64,000 bases of DNA from Mycobacterium sp. IS-1496 (GCF_001499995.1 NZ_LQIU01000006.1:47443-111442); one strand, 5' to 3'; positions 9,068 to 19,220 are shown, numbered from the stretch's first letter. The notes: a model not told the origin generated them from the letters alone. Made by a program: numbers and translations.

Positions 9068-9711
9068 CCGGCACCCCGAAGGACGAAGAGACGACGGTCG
9101 AGCAGCTCGAACCCGAGTCGACCGCGGTCGAGGAGACCACTGCCGAGACGACGGCCGACGACACTGGGGCCGACGACACTGGGGCCGACGACACCGCGGC
9201 CGCCACACCGGCCACTGCCCGGCGCTCGCGGTCGTGGGCGCGGATCGTCGCCTTCGGTGTCGTGCCCGCGCTCGCGCTGGTTCTCGCGATCGCCGCCGGC
9301 TACCTGTTCTGGCGGAACTCCACGGCCGACGAGACGGACCGGGCGCGCGAGGACTCGGTCGCCGCGGCCCGCAGCATTGCGATCTCGATGCTCACCTACG
9401 AGCCGCAGACCGTCGAACAACAACTCGGGGCCGCCAAGGAGCAGCTCACCGGCTCCTTCCGCGACACCTACAGTTCGCTGATCGACACGGTCGTCGTACC
9501 GGGGGCCAAGGACAAGCAGATCTCGGCCGTCACCGACGTCCCCGCGGCCGCATCGGTCAGCGCGGAGGCCGATCACGCGGTGGTGCTGCTGTTCGTCAAC
9601 CAGACGGTGACCGTCGGGGCCGAGCCGCCGACCAACACCGCCTCGAGCGTGCGGGTCACCCTCGACAAGGTCGGCGACCAGTGGCGGATCTCCGAATTCC
9701 AGCCGATCTGA
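9064..9711 (+). CDS. Mce-associated membrane protein (second of pair)
   Basis: A 215-residue paralogue-type partner of the preceding gene. It has an acidic Thr/Asp/Glu-rich N-terminus including a GADDT duplication (15-bp tandem at about 9163-9197), one transmembrane helix (IVAFGVVPALALVLAIAAGYLFW) and a periplasmic domain with SVAAARSIAISMLTYEPQ and GSFRDTYSSLIDTVVVP. The tandem pair layout matches Rv1363c-Rv1362c of M. tuberculosis. The GTG start overlaps the upstream stop, and its own TGA overlaps the ATG of the next gene, so three genes form one unit. Confidence 0.85.
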   Translation: MTGTPKDEETTVEQLEPESTAVEETTAETTADDTGADDTGADDTAAATPATARRSRSWARIVAFGVVPALALVLAIAAGYLFWRNSTADETDRAREDSVAAARSIAISMLTYEPQTVEQQLGAAKEQLTGSFRDTYSSLIDTVVVPGAKDKQISAVTDVPAAASVSAEADHAVVLLFVNQTVTVGAEPPTNTASSVRVTLDKVGDQWRISEFQPI

Positions 9712-10613
9712 TGACGCCGCGCTGGTTGGAGGTGGCCACCCCCGCGGGGCAACTGCGGGCGCTGGTCTGGGGCCCGCAGGACGGCCCGGTCGCCCTGTGC
9801 CTGCACGGGTTCCCCGACACCGCATACGGATGGCGGAAACTGGCCCCGGCACTGACCGGGGCCGGCTGGCGGGTGGTGGCGCCGTTCATGCGCGGTTACG
9901 TGCCGTCGTCGGTGCCGTCCGACCGCAGCTACCACGTGGGGGCGTTGATGGACGACGCGCTGCGGGTGCTCGCCGCGGCGGGGCCGACGGGTCGTGACGT
10001 CATCATCGGACACGACTGGGGCGCCATCGCCGGGACCGGCCTGGCGGCGATGCCGCACAGCCCGTTCGAGCGGGCCGTCATCATGTCGGTGCCGCCGGCC
10101 GCCGCGTTCCGGCCGCTCGGCAAGGTGCCGAACGGGCTGCGGCTGGCCGCCCAACTGCCCCGGCAGATGCTGCGCAGCTGGTACATCTTCTACTTCCAGC
10201 TGCCCTGGCTGCCGGACCGGTCCGCGTCGTGGGTGGTGCCCCGGCTGTGGCGGCAGTGGTCACCCGGCTATCACGCCGCCGACGACGTGCGCCACGTCGA
10301 CGCGGCCATCGGCGCGCGCCGGCGGTGGCGGGCCGCGCTCGGCTACTACCGCGACACCGTCCGCAACACTCGGCCACCCGCGCAGTACGCCGAGCTGCAC
10401 CGGCACTGGCTGTCGGCGCCCGCACTGCCGACGCTGTACCTGCACGGCCGCGACGACGGTTGCGCCACAGCCGATTTCACGCCCTGGGTGCAGCGGGTGC
10501 TGCCCGAGGGGAGTGCGACCGCGGTCGTCGACGACGCCGGGCACTTCCTGCAGCTCGACCAACCCGACGTGGTCGGCCACCACGTCGTCGACTTCATCGG
10601 GACCGTCCGCTAG
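9711..10613 (+). CDS. Alpha/beta hydrolase, epoxide-hydrolase-like
   Basis: A 300-residue alpha/beta hydrolase. LCLHGFPDTAYGW supplies the HGFP oxyanion motif. GHDWGA has Asp at the nucleophile position, typical of epoxide hydrolases and haloalkane dehalogenases, not of esterases. A cap-domain segment with WYIFYFQLPWLP and the C-terminal DDAGHFLQLDQP (catalytic His) complete the pattern. It probably hydrolyses an epoxide or similar lipid-derived substrate; which one is unknown. The start shares one base with the stop of the Mce-associated gene (TGATG). The 3' end overlaps the converging SDR gene by 4 bp. Confidence 0.8.
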   Translation: MTPRWLEVATPAGQLRALVWGPQDGPVALCLHGFPDTAYGWRKLAPALTGAGWRVVAPFMRGYVPSSVPSDRSYHVGALMDDALRVLAAAGPTGRDVIIGHDWGAIAGTGLAAMPHSPFERAVIMSVPPAAAFRPLGKVPNGLRLAAQLPRQMLRSWYIFYFQLPWLPDRSASWVVPRLWRQWSPGYHAADDVRHVDAAIGARRRWRAALGYYRDTVRNTRPPAQYAELHRHWLSAPALPTLYLHGRDDGCATADFTPWVQRVLPEGSATAVVDDAGHFLQLDQPDVVGHHVVDFIGTVR

Positions 10614-11413
10614 GAGCGCTTCACACCGGGGTGGGTGCGGCCCAGCATGGGCAGGAGCAACCGCCGGGGGGCAAGGTGGTTGAGCGCCGCGGCGACCCGG
10701 TTCGGCGTTCCGGGAACGATGACCGCCCGCCCCGCCGCCAACCCGTCGACCCCCGCCCTGGCCACCTCGTCGGCACCGCGCCAGAGGAACTTCGGCAGCA
10801 TCTTCTCCGCCTCGTCGTCCGGGATACCGGCCTGTTCGCCGAAGCCGGTGCGGACCGGTCCCGGACACAGGGTCGCCGCCGAGACGCCGGTCCCGCGCAA
10901 CTCCTCGTGCAACGCGTGGGTGTAGGACAGCACGAACGCCTTGGCCGCACCGTAGGTCGCCTGCCCGGGCACCTGGCCGAACGCGCCGACGGAGGCGACG
11001 TTGAGCACCGCGCCCCGGCCGCGCGCGACCATCCCCGGGACGAATCGGCTGCACAGGTCGACCACCGCGGCGACGTCGAGTTCGACCAGCCTCAGCTCGG
11101 CCGCCGGATCGGCCGCCGCGACGGGGCCCAGGTTCGCCATGCCCGCGTTGTTGACCAGGATGTCCACCTCGACGCCGAGAGCGCCGATCCGGTCCGGCAG
11201 GGCGGCGCGGTCCTGCGGGCGCGACAGGTCGGTGGGCAGGGCGTGCGCGGTGGGGCCGAGCTCGTCGGCCAGCGCCCGCAACTGGTCGCCGCGGCGGGCG
11301 ACGAGCGCGAGACCGTATCCGCGCCTTGCCAATTCGCGGGCGATCTGCTCGCCGATCCCGGATGACGCGCCGGTGACGAGCGCCACCCCGGTGCTGCTGC
11401 TGGCCGGAAGCAT
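10610..11413 (-). CDS. Short-chain dehydrogenase/reductase
   Basis: A 267-residue classical SDR. The cofactor loop TGASSGIG, the NNAG motif in DILVNNAGMANLG, and the catalytic Ser (NVASVGAFGQ), Tyr and Lys (YGAAKAF) are all present. ALVARRGDQL, with Arg residues after the second strand, suggests NADP(H). Substrate unknown. It converges on the epoxide-hydrolase-like gene and is divergent from the acyltransferase-like gene with only 25 bp between starts, so their promoters must overlap or the genes are leaderless. Confidence 0.85.
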   Translation of the reverse strand: MLPASSSTGVALVTGASSGIGEQIARELARRGYGLALVARRGDQLRALADELGPTAHALPTDLSRPQDRAALPDRIGALGVEVDILVNNAGMANLGPVAAADPAAELRLVELDVAAVVDLCSRFVPGMVARGRGAVLNVASVGAFGQVPGQATYGAAKAFVLSYTHALHEELRGTGVSAATLCPGPVRTGFGEQAGIPDDEAEKMLPKFLWRGADEVARAGVDGLAAGRAVIVPGTPNRVAAALNHLAPRRLLLPMLGRTHPGVKRS

Positions 11414-11438
11414 GCGGCGAAGCCTAACCTCGGACGCT

Positions 11439-12701
11439 ATGACGGCGCGGCGGCTCGCGGCGGTCGACGCCCAGAATCACTGGATGTCGGCCAAGATGCC
11501 GGACGACCAGTTCCTGGTCTACTGCTTCGCCGGGGTGCCGCGGGATCCGCCCCGCACGCTCGCCGCGGTGCTCCACCGGGCCCGGGCCTGCGGGGAGTTG
11601 CGGCTGCGGGTGCGTGACCGGGGTCGGCTGACGTATCCGGAGTGGGCCGACGGCGGCGTGGACGTCGGACAAGTGCGCACGCACACCGTCGCCGACTGGC
11701 CGGAGTGCCTGGCCGCGGTCTCCGCGCTGACCGCCGACCAACTCGACGCGCGGACGTCCGCCTGGCGCCTGCACGTGTTCACCGCGGTGCGGGGAGTGCC
11801 CGGAGTCGAGGGTGAGGGCACCGTGGCGGTGGTGCAGATGTCGCACGCGCTGGCCGACGGGAAGCGGTCCGCGGCGTTGGCGGCGTGGCTGTTCGGCAGG
11901 CCCACGCCGGTCGACGCGGTGCCGGTCGCGCCGTGGGAAACCGCGACGCTTCCGGTGCGGGCGGTCCGCGCGGCCCGCGGCCACCGGCAGCTGATGCGCG
12001 ATGTGGATGCCGGAGTGGTTGCCGCACAAGCTGATCCGCGCCCCGCGCTGCGCAGCAACGCCCTCCCGGCCGAAGAACGGGGGCTGCGGGTCCTGATCCG
12101 CCGCCGCGCCGCATTGGGCACTGCCACGGTCACCGTCGGGGTGCTGGCGGCCGTCTCCCGGGCGCTGGCCGACCATCTGCGCGAACTGGGCGACGATCCG
12201 TCCTCTCTCGGCGCCGAGGTGCCGATGGCCGGCCCGGGGCCGCGGCGGGCCAACAACCACTTCGGCAACGTCGGGGTCGGGCTGCACCCGGACCTGCCGT
12301 ACCCCGAGCGCAGAGCGCGCATCGCCGAGGAGTTGGCGCAACGCAGACAGCGGGCCGCACACCCGGGGATGCGGGCCGCCGCCCTGGCGTCGGCCGCCGT
12401 GCCCGCCCCGCTGGTCCGATGGGGCGTCCGCGCCTTCGACCCGTCGGTGCGCTCACCGACGGCGACCGGCAACACCGTCGTCTCCAGCGTCCACCGCGGC
12501 GCCGCCGACCTGTACTTCGGCGGTGCCCCGGTGGTGCTGACGACCGGGTGTCCGTCGGTGTCGCCGATGATGGGGCTGACCCACGGCGTTCACGGCATCG
12601 GCGACACCGTCGCGGTCAGCGTGCACGCCGCCGAGTCGGCCGTGGGGGACATCGACGCGTACGTGTCCCGGTTGGCCGGCGCGCTGGACAGACGCGCGTA
12701 G
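11439..12701 (+). CDS. WS/DGAT-family acyltransferase-like protein
   Basis: A 420-residue protein of the wax ester synthase/diacylglycerol acyltransferase family (condensation-enzyme fold). It opens LAAVDAQNHWM, has the active-site block QMSHALADG at about residue 133 and the C-terminal DUF1298-like block (RANNHFGNVGV, VHGIGDTVAVSVH). The family motif is HHxxxDG; here the first His is Ser, leaving SHxxxDG. The second, catalytic His and the Asp are kept, so activity is plausible but not assured. It may acylate an alcohol or glycerolipid with an acyl-CoA. The ATG at 11439 matches the usual family N-terminus. Confidence 0.75.
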   Translation: MTARRLAAVDAQNHWMSAKMPDDQFLVYCFAGVPRDPPRTLAAVLHRARACGELRLRVRDRGRLTYPEWADGGVDVGQVRTHTVADWPECLAAVSALTADQLDARTSAWRLHVFTAVRGVPGVEGEGTVAVVQMSHALADGKRSAALAAWLFGRPTPVDAVPVAPWETATLPVRAVRAARGHRQLMRDVDAGVVAAQADPRPALRSNALPAEERGLRVLIRRRAALGTATVTVGVLAAVSRALADHLRELGDDPSSLGAEVPMAGPGPRRANNHFGNVGVGLHPDLPYPERRARIAEELAQRRQRAAHPGMRAAALASAAVPAPLVRWGVRAFDPSVRSPTATGNTVVSSVHRGAADLYFGGAPVVLTTGCPSVSPMMGLTHGVHGIGDTVAVSVHAAESAVGDIDAYVSRLAGALDRRA

Positions 12702-12737
12702 GCACCGGTGGGGTGGTCCCCGGCTTAACACATGGCC

Positions 12738-12743
12738 TAGATT
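12738..12743 (+). promoter_or_regulatory. Leaderless-type -10 hexamer of doxX-family gene
   Basis: TAGATT lies 7 nt before the ATG at 12751, so transcription should start at or within a few bases of the start codon. There is no Shine-Dalgarno sequence in between. Confidence 0.45.
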
Positions 12744-12750
12744 CTGTTAC

Positions 12751-13284
12751 ATGACTGCCTACGACTGGGCCTCGGATACAGGCGTTCTGATCCTGCGAGT
12801 GGTGCTCGGCCTGACCATGGCTGCGCACGGCTACAACAAGTTCTTCGGCGGCGGCCGGATACCCGGCACCGCCGGGTGGTTCGACAGCATCGGCATGAAG
12901 CCGGGCATGTTCCACGCCCGGGTCGCCGCCACCACGGAGATGGCAGCGGGCATCGGACTCGCCCTCGGCCTGCTCACCCCGGTGCCTGCCGCCGGGTTCG
13001 TCGCGCTGATGCTGGTCGCCGCGTGGACCGTGCACCGCGCCAACGGCTTCTTCATCGTCAAGGAGGGCTGGGAGTACAACCTCGTCCTCGCCGCCGCGGC
13101 GGTCGCCATCCCGGCGATCGGGCCGGGCAGGCTCAGCCTGGACTACGCCCTCTTCCACGGCACGGCGGTGTGGGACGTGGTGCAGGGTTGGTGGGGTCTG
13201 GTGATCGCGCTGGCCCTGGGCCTCGCCGGCGGCGTCGGCCAGTTGGCGATCTTCTACAGCCCGCCGGCCAAGACCGGCGCCTGA
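12751..13284 (+). CDS. DoxX family membrane protein
   Basis: A 177-residue four-helix membrane protein of the DoxX/DoxD-like family. LILRVVLGLTMAAHGYNKFFGGGRIPGTAGWFDSIG is the typical first helix and loop, followed by a second block with EMAAGIGLALGLLTPVPAAGF. In mycobacteria some DoxX proteins take part in membrane redox defence complexes with superoxide dismutase and thiosulfate sulfurtransferase; no such partner is adjacent here. It precedes the KstR-type operator but is upstream of it, so it is probably transcribed independently. Confidence 0.85.
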   Translation: MTAYDWASDTGVLILRVVLGLTMAAHGYNKFFGGGRIPGTAGWFDSIGMKPGMFHARVAATTEMAAGIGLALGLLTPVPAAGFVALMLVAAWTVHRANGFFIVKEGWEYNLVLAAAAVAIPAIGPGRLSLDYALFHGTAVWDVVQGWWGLVIALALGLAGGVGQLAIFYSPPAKTGA

Positions 13285-13310
13285 CATAGGCGCGGACATC
13301 CCACAACCCG

Positions 13311-13339
13311 TTCCGCGAGACTAGAACACGTTCTAATCT
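13311..13339 (+). promoter_or_regulatory. Promoter of the DUF3556 gene overlapped by KstR-type operator
   Basis: A -35-like TTCCGC (13311-13316), a 17-bp spacer and -10 TAATCT (13334-13339) end 7 nt before the ATG at 13347. Inside lies TAGAACACGTTCTA (13322-13335), a perfect match to the KstR motif TnnAACnnGTTnnA, with 6-bp arms around a 2-bp centre. The operator covers the spacer and the first bases of the -10, as expected for a repressor. KstR controls sterol catabolism genes in mycobacteria and is released by cholesterol-derived acyl-CoA. Confidence 0.75.
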
Positions 13340-13346
13340 TTGGGGC

Positions 13347-15125
13347 ATGGGATTTCTCAAGCCCGACATGCCCGTCGTCGACTTCGCCGAGTGGAGCAAG
13401 GGCACGCGCTCGGAGAAGATCCGGCCGATGGCCCGCCACTGGGCCGAGGTCGGGTTCGGCACGCCCGTCGTGATGCACCTGTTCTACGTCGCGAAGATCC
13501 TGCTCTACATCCTCGGCGGCTGGCTGTTCGCGCTGGCCACCCCCGGCGTCGACGGTTTCACCGACGTGGCGCAGTGGTGGACCGAACCGATCGTGTTCCA
13601 GAAGGTCGTGCTGTACACGATGCTGTTCGAGGTCGTCGGCCTCGGCTGTGGGTTCGGCCCGCTGAACAACCGGTTCTTCCCGCCGATGGGGTCGATCCTG
13701 TACTGGCTGCGGCCAGGAACCATCCGCCTACCTCCGTGGCCGGACCGGGTGCGGCTGACCAAGGGCGACACCCGCACCCCGGTCGACGTCGTGCTCTACG
13801 GGGCGCTGCTCGTGGTGCTGTTGACCGCGTTGTTCTCCGGCGGCACCGGGCCGGTTCCCGCGCTGGGGACGACGGTCGGTGTGCTGCCGCTCTGGCAGAT
13901 CTGGACCATCCTCGGGCTCCTGGCAGTGCTGGGACTGCGCGACAAGGTGATCTTCCTGGCCGCGCGCGGTGAGGTCTACGGCTCCTTCACCGTCGCCTTC
14001 TTGTTCGTCGGCTACGGCGTGGACATGCTGCTGGCGGCCAAGCTCGTCTGCGTCGCGATCTGGATGGGCGCGGCGACCTCGAAACTCAACAAGCACTTCC
14101 CGTTCGTGATCTCGACGATGATGTCGAACAATCCGCTGATCCGGACGAAGTCGTTGAAGCGCAGATTCTTCGAGAAGTTCCCCGACGACCTGCGGCCCGG
14201 CCGCGTCTCCAGGTTCATCGCCCACTTCAGCACCGCCGTCGAGATGTTGGTGCCGTTGGCGCTGCTGTTCAGCCACGGCGGCTGGCCGACGGCGATCGCG
14301 GCGTTCGTGATGCTGATCTTCCACTTCGGCATCCTGTCGGCGATTCCGATGGGCGTGCCGCTGGAGTGGAACGTCTTCATGATGTTCTGCGTGGTGACGT
14401 TGTTCGTCGGCCACGCCGAACTCGGTCTGTCCGAGATGAGCACGCCGCTGCCCGCGGTGTTGTTCGCCGTGCTGGCCGTCACCGTCGCGCTCGGCAACCT
14501 GTTCCCCCGCAAGATCTCGTTCCTGCCCGGTATGCGGTATTACGCGGGCAACTGGGACACCTCGTGGTGGTGCATCAAGCCGTCGGCGAACGAGAAGATC
14601 GAGCGCGGGCTCGTGGCCATCGCCAGCATGCCCGCCTCCCAGCTCGAGAAGGTCTACGGCAGCCCTGAGCAGGCGATGATCTACCTCTACAAGGGATATG
14701 CGTTCCGGGGCTTCAACTCGCACGGCAAGGCGTTGCTGACCCTGGTGCACAACGCGCTCGCCGGACGGAACCAGGACGACTACGTCATCACCGAGGGTGA
14801 ACGGTTGTGCAGCACCGCCGTCGGCTGGAACTTCGGCGACGGCCACATGCACAACGAGCAGCTGATCGCGGCCATGCACAAGCGTTGTCACTTCGAACCG
14901 GGAGAGGTGCGCGTCATCCTGCTCGACGCACAACCCATCCACCGGCAGCGGCAGGAGTACCGCCTGGTCGACGCCGCCACCGGCGAGTTCGAGCGTGGCT
15001 ACGTCAACGTGGCCGACATGGTGACCGGTCAGCCGTGGTCGGACGACATCCCGGTGCATGTGACGTGGCGCAAGGACGCCGACGGCGCGCCGAGAGTGCG
15101 GTCAGATCGCGAATCCGCGCAGTGA
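13347..15125 (+). CDS. DUF3556 family transmembrane protein, likely KstR-regulated
   Basis: A 592-residue polytopic membrane protein that I recognise as the DUF3556 type found in mycolic-acid bacteria. It begins GFLKPDMPVVDFAEWSKG. The N-terminal two thirds carry about eight hydrophobic segments (VVMHLFYVAKILLYILGGWLF, VLYTMLFEVVGLGCGFGPL and others). The last 200 residues are soluble, with FLPGMRYYAGNWDTSWWCIKPSA and a histidine-rich YNFGDGHMHNEQL-like part (NFGDGHMHNE). Biochemical function is unknown. The KstR-type operator in its promoter suggests a role in sterol uptake or degradation. Confidence 0.75.
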   Translation: MGFLKPDMPVVDFAEWSKGTRSEKIRPMARHWAEVGFGTPVVMHLFYVAKILLYILGGWLFALATPGVDGFTDVAQWWTEPIVFQKVVLYTMLFEVVGLGCGFGPLNNRFFPPMGSILYWLRPGTIRLPPWPDRVRLTKGDTRTPVDVVLYGALLVVLLTALFSGGTGPVPALGTTVGVLPLWQIWTILGLLAVLGLRDKVIFLAARGEVYGSFTVAFLFVGYGVDMLLAAKLVCVAIWMGAATSKLNKHFPFVISTMMSNNPLIRTKSLKRRFFEKFPDDLRPGRVSRFIAHFSTAVEMLVPLALLFSHGGWPTAIAAFVMLIFHFGILSAIPMGVPLEWNVFMMFCVVTLFVGHAELGLSEMSTPLPAVLFAVLAVTVALGNLFPRKISFLPGMRYYAGNWDTSWWCIKPSANEKIERGLVAIASMPASQLEKVYGSPEQAMIYLYKGYAFRGFNSHGKALLTLVHNALAGRNQDDYVITEGERLCSTAVGWNFGDGHMHNEQLIAAMHKRCHFEPGEVRVILLDAQPIHRQRQEYRLVDAATGEFERGYVNVADMVTGQPWSDDIPVHVTWRKDADGAPRVRSDRESAQ

Positions 15126-15131
15126 GGCCGC

Positions 15132-15917
15132 TCAGCCCATGACGTCGCGGACCTTCACCGTCTCCAGGCCCTGAAGCAGCAGCGCGCGTGCGGTGTCGAG
15201 GTGTTTGCGCCAGTGCGCCTCGGCCGCCGCGCCGTCACCGGACCGCATCAGCTGCAGCAGCCTGCGGTAGGAGCGCATCAGCTTCTCGTAATCGGCCTTC
15301 GACGGCGGGTTGCTCTCCTTCATCGCGAACGCCGTGTGGCGCACGGTGATCTCGTGGAGCATGCCGGCCATGATGGTCAGCGTGGCGTTGCCGGACAGCT
15401 CGACCATGCGGCGGTGGAAGTCTCCGGTCGTCTCGGCGAGCCGGCCGGACTGCCAGCTGTGCGCGACGTGCTCGTCGAGGGTCCGCTCGAGTTCGTCGAA
15501 GGCGGCGGTGTCACCGGATTCGGTGAGCAACCGCACGGCCATCGGTTCGATGCCGGAGCGGGCGGTCATCACGTCGGCGATCGTCGCGCCGGACAACTCC
15601 AGCAGCAGCCCCGCCGGGCGCGCGACGATCTCCGGACCGGGCACCCGCACCCGGGCGCCGGTACGCGAACCGCGCCGGACCTCCACGAGGCGCTCGGATT
15701 CGAGGACCCGCACCGCCTCGCGCAGCGTCGGCCTGCTCACGCCGAAGTGGGCCATCAGCTCGGCCTCGTTGGGCAGGAAGTCGCCCTCCTTGAGCTTGCC
15801 GTCGACGACCATGCGGCGCAGGGTGCCGGCCACCAGTTCCGCCGTCTTGGGGGAGCGCACAGCGGTCGTCGAAGGGCTCGCCCCGATCATGGGGGCCAGC
15901 GGTGTCGTTCGAGCCAC
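15132..15917 (-). CDS. GntR/FadR-family transcriptional regulator (FCD domain)
   Basis: A 261-residue regulator. The N-terminal winged helix (LPNEAELMAHFGVSRPTLREAVRVLESERLVEVRRGSRTGARV region) is of GntR type. An all-helical FCD effector domain follows (ARSGIEPMAVRLL, DFHRRMVELSGN, HEITVRHTAF, with the His/Asp residues that usually bind metal and ligand). Start GTG 15917 has GGGAG about 6 nt upstream. It is divergent from the thiolase operon across 181 bp that hold a candidate operator. It most likely represses that operon and senses an acyl-CoA or related acid; the effector is not known. Confidence 0.9.
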   Translation of the reverse strand: MARTTPLAPMIGASPSTTAVRSPKTAELVAGTLRRMVVDGKLKEGDFLPNEAELMAHFGVSRPTLREAVRVLESERLVEVRRGSRTGARVRVPGPEIVARPAGLLLELSGATIADVMTARSGIEPMAVRLLTESGDTAAFDELERTLDEHVAHSWQSGRLAETTGDFHRRMVELSGNATLTIMAGMLHEITVRHTAFAMKESNPPSKADYEKLMRSYRRLLQLMRSGDGAAAEAHWRKHLDTARALLLQGLETVKVRDVMG

Positions 15918-16018
15918 CTGATCTCCCGGGTCCGCGCCACGCCGGCCGGCGGCCAGCTGTACAACTCAGTAAACCATCTGGACAGGCTGGACTGCGGCAA
16001 GCCGGCCCCACCAACCAG

Positions 16019-16051
16019 TAGGTTGACCTAGTAAACCTTGTCCTCTACCGT
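16019..16051 (+). promoter_or_regulatory. Promoter and candidate GntR operator of the thiolase operon
   Basis: TTGACC (16023-16028), a 17-bp spacer and TACCGT (16046-16051) form a good SigA-type promoter. The dyad TAGGT-TG-ACCTA (16019-16030) overlaps the -35. The octamer AGTAAACC occurs at 16030-16037 and again at 15968-15975. These are the best candidates for binding by the divergent GntR protein. Confidence 0.5.
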
Positions 16052-16098
16052 CGTGTCCAAGTGTGTGGTTCGGTATCCGACTTCGAAGGAGAAGTGTC

Positions 16099-17252
<1,154 letters not shown>

Positions 17253-17256
<4 letters not shown>

Positions 17257-18059
17257 CCGAAACGTCGACGGCGCCCGCCGCACTCACCGAGCGGCGGGGC
17301 AGGAACGATGACGTACTGGTCATCACACTCAACCGGCCCGAGGCCCGTAACGCCGTCAACGGCGCGGTGAGCACCGCCGTCGGCGATGCGCTGCAGCAGG
17401 CGCAGGACGACCCCGAGGTGCGTGCGGTGGTGCTGACCGGCAACGGCCAGTCGTTCTGTGCGGGCGCCGATCTCAAGGCGATCTACCGCCGCGAGAACCT
17501 CTACCATCCCGAGCATCCGGAATGGGGATTCGCCGGCTACGTCCACCACTTCATCGACAAGCCGACGATCGCCGCCGTCAACGGCACCGCGCTCGGCGGT
17601 GGAACGGAACTGGCGCTGGCCAGCGATCTGGTGGTGGCCGAGGAACGGGCGAAATTCGGTCTGCCCGAGGTCAAGCGGGGTCTGATGGCCGCGGCCGGCG
17701 GGGTCTTCCGCATCGTGGACCACCTGCCACGCAAGGTCGCGATGGAGATGATCTTCACCGGTGAGCCGATGACCTCGGCCGACGCGCTGAGGTGGGGGTT
17801 GATCAACGAGGTCGTGCCCGACGGCACCGTGCTGGAGGCAGCGGTCGCGCTGGCCGAACGCATCACCGTCAACGCACCGCTGGCGGTGTGGGCCAGCAAG
17901 CGCGTGGCCTACGGCGCCGAGGACGGCGTGATCGCCGACGAGGAACCGTCATGGGCCCGCACCGCGCAGGAGATGCGCGCGGTGCTCAAGTCAGAGGACG
18001 CCAAGGAGGGGCCGCTGGCCTTCGCCGAAAAGCGTCAACCGGTCTGGAAAGCCAAGTAG
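17253..18059 (+). CDS. Enoyl-CoA hydratase/isomerase (crotonase) family protein
   Basis: A 268-residue crotonase-fold enzyme. The oxyanion segment NGQSFCAGADLKAI and the second block VNGTALGGGTELALASDLVVAEERAKFGLPEVKRGL carry the usual Glu of the crotonase active site in PEVKRGL. It probably hydrates the 2-enoyl-CoA made by the acyl-CoA dehydrogenase encoded next. The GTG start (17253) overlaps the thiolase stop in GTGA, a sign of translational coupling. Confidence 0.9.
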
Positions 18060-18077
18060 GAGAGGCATCACAGGACA

Positions 18078-19220
18078 ATGAAGCGAACGATCTACGACGC
18101 CGAGCACGAGGCGTTCCGCGAGACCGTCAAGGAGTACATCGAGCGTGAGCTCGTGCCCAACCACGAGAAGTGGGAGGCCGAGCGCATCGTCGACCGGTCG
18201 GCGTACACGGCGGCGGGCAAGTACGGGCTCATCGGGTTCAACATGCCCGAGGAGTACGGCGGTGGCGGCTCGGACGACTTCCGGTTCAACGCGATCATCG
18301 ACGAGGAGATCGCCAAGGCCGGTGTCCACGGACCCGCACTGAGCCTGCACAACGACGTCGTCGGCCCGTACTTCAAGGATCTGACCAACGACGAGCAGAA
18401 GCAGCGTTGGCTGCCCGGCATCACCAGCGGTGAGACCATCATCGCGGTCGCGATGACCGAACCCGGTGCGGGCAGCGACCTCGCCGGCATCCGCACCTCC
18501 GCGGTGCGCGACGGCGACGACTGGATCGTCAACGGCTCCAAGACGTTCATCTCGTCGGGCATCAACTGCGACCTGTGCGTCGTGGTCGCCCGCACCGACC
18601 CCGAGGCCGGACACAAGGGCTTCACGCTGCTGGTGGTCGAGCGCGACATGGAGGGCTTCACCCGCGGCCGCAAGCTCGACAAGATGGGCCTGCACAGCCA
18701 GGACACCTCCGAACTGCACTTCGAGAACGTGCGGGTGCCGAACGCCAACGTGCTCGGCAAGGAGGGTCGCGGCTTCTACCACCTGATGACCAACCTGCCG
18801 TCGGAGCGACTGTCCATCGCGATCTCGGCGATCGCCGGGGCGCGCGCGGTGTTCCAGGAGACCCTGCAGTACACCAAGGACCGCAAGGCGTTCGGTCAGC
18901 CGATCGGCAGCTTCCAGCACAACCGCTTCCTGCTCGCCGAGATGGAGACCGAACTCGAGGTCACCGAGAACTACATCGACCGCTGCCTGCAGGGCGTCGT
19001 CGACGGTGAGCTGACAGCGGTCGAGGCGGCCAAGGCCAAGTGGTGGGCCACCGAGGTCGCCAAGAAGGTCGTCGATCAGTGCGTGCAGCTGCACGGCGGC
19101 TACGGCTACATGCTCGAGTACCGCGTGGCGCGGGCCTACGTCGACGGACGCATCCAGACGATCTTCGGTGGCACCACCGAGATCATGAAGGAGATCATCG
19201 GCCGCGACCTGGGCGTCTGA
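18078..19220 (+). CDS. Acyl-CoA dehydrogenase
   Basis: A 380-residue FAD-dependent acyl-CoA dehydrogenase. The signature AVAMTEPGAGSDLAGIRTSA, then DRKAFGQPIGSFQHNRFLLAEM, VQLHGGYGYMLEYRVARAYVDGRIQTIFGGTTEIMKEIIGRDL are all diagnostic. The FGGTTEIM segment near the C-terminus contains the usual catalytic base position. It introduces the 2,3 double bond in an acyl-CoA and passes electrons to electron-transfer flavoprotein. It is the last gene of the operon, 18 bp after the hydratase, and is followed by a strong terminator. Chain-length preference is not evident. Confidence 0.92.
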   Translation: MKRTIYDAEHEAFRETVKEYIERELVPNHEKWEAERIVDRSAYTAAGKYGLIGFNMPEEYGGGGSDDFRFNAIIDEEIAKAGVHGPALSLHNDVVGPYFKDLTNDEQKQRWLPGITSGETIIAVAMTEPGAGSDLAGIRTSAVRDGDDWIVNGSKTFISSGINCDLCVVVARTDPEAGHKGFTLLVVERDMEGFTRGRKLDKMGLHSQDTSELHFENVRVPNANVLGKEGRGFYHLMTNLPSERLSIAISAIAGARAVFQETLQYTKDRKAFGQPIGSFQHNRFLLAEMETELEVTENYIDRCLQGVVDGELTAVEAAKAKWWATEVAKKVVDQCVQLHGGYGYMLEYRVARAYVDGRIQTIFGGTTEIMKEIIGRDLGV

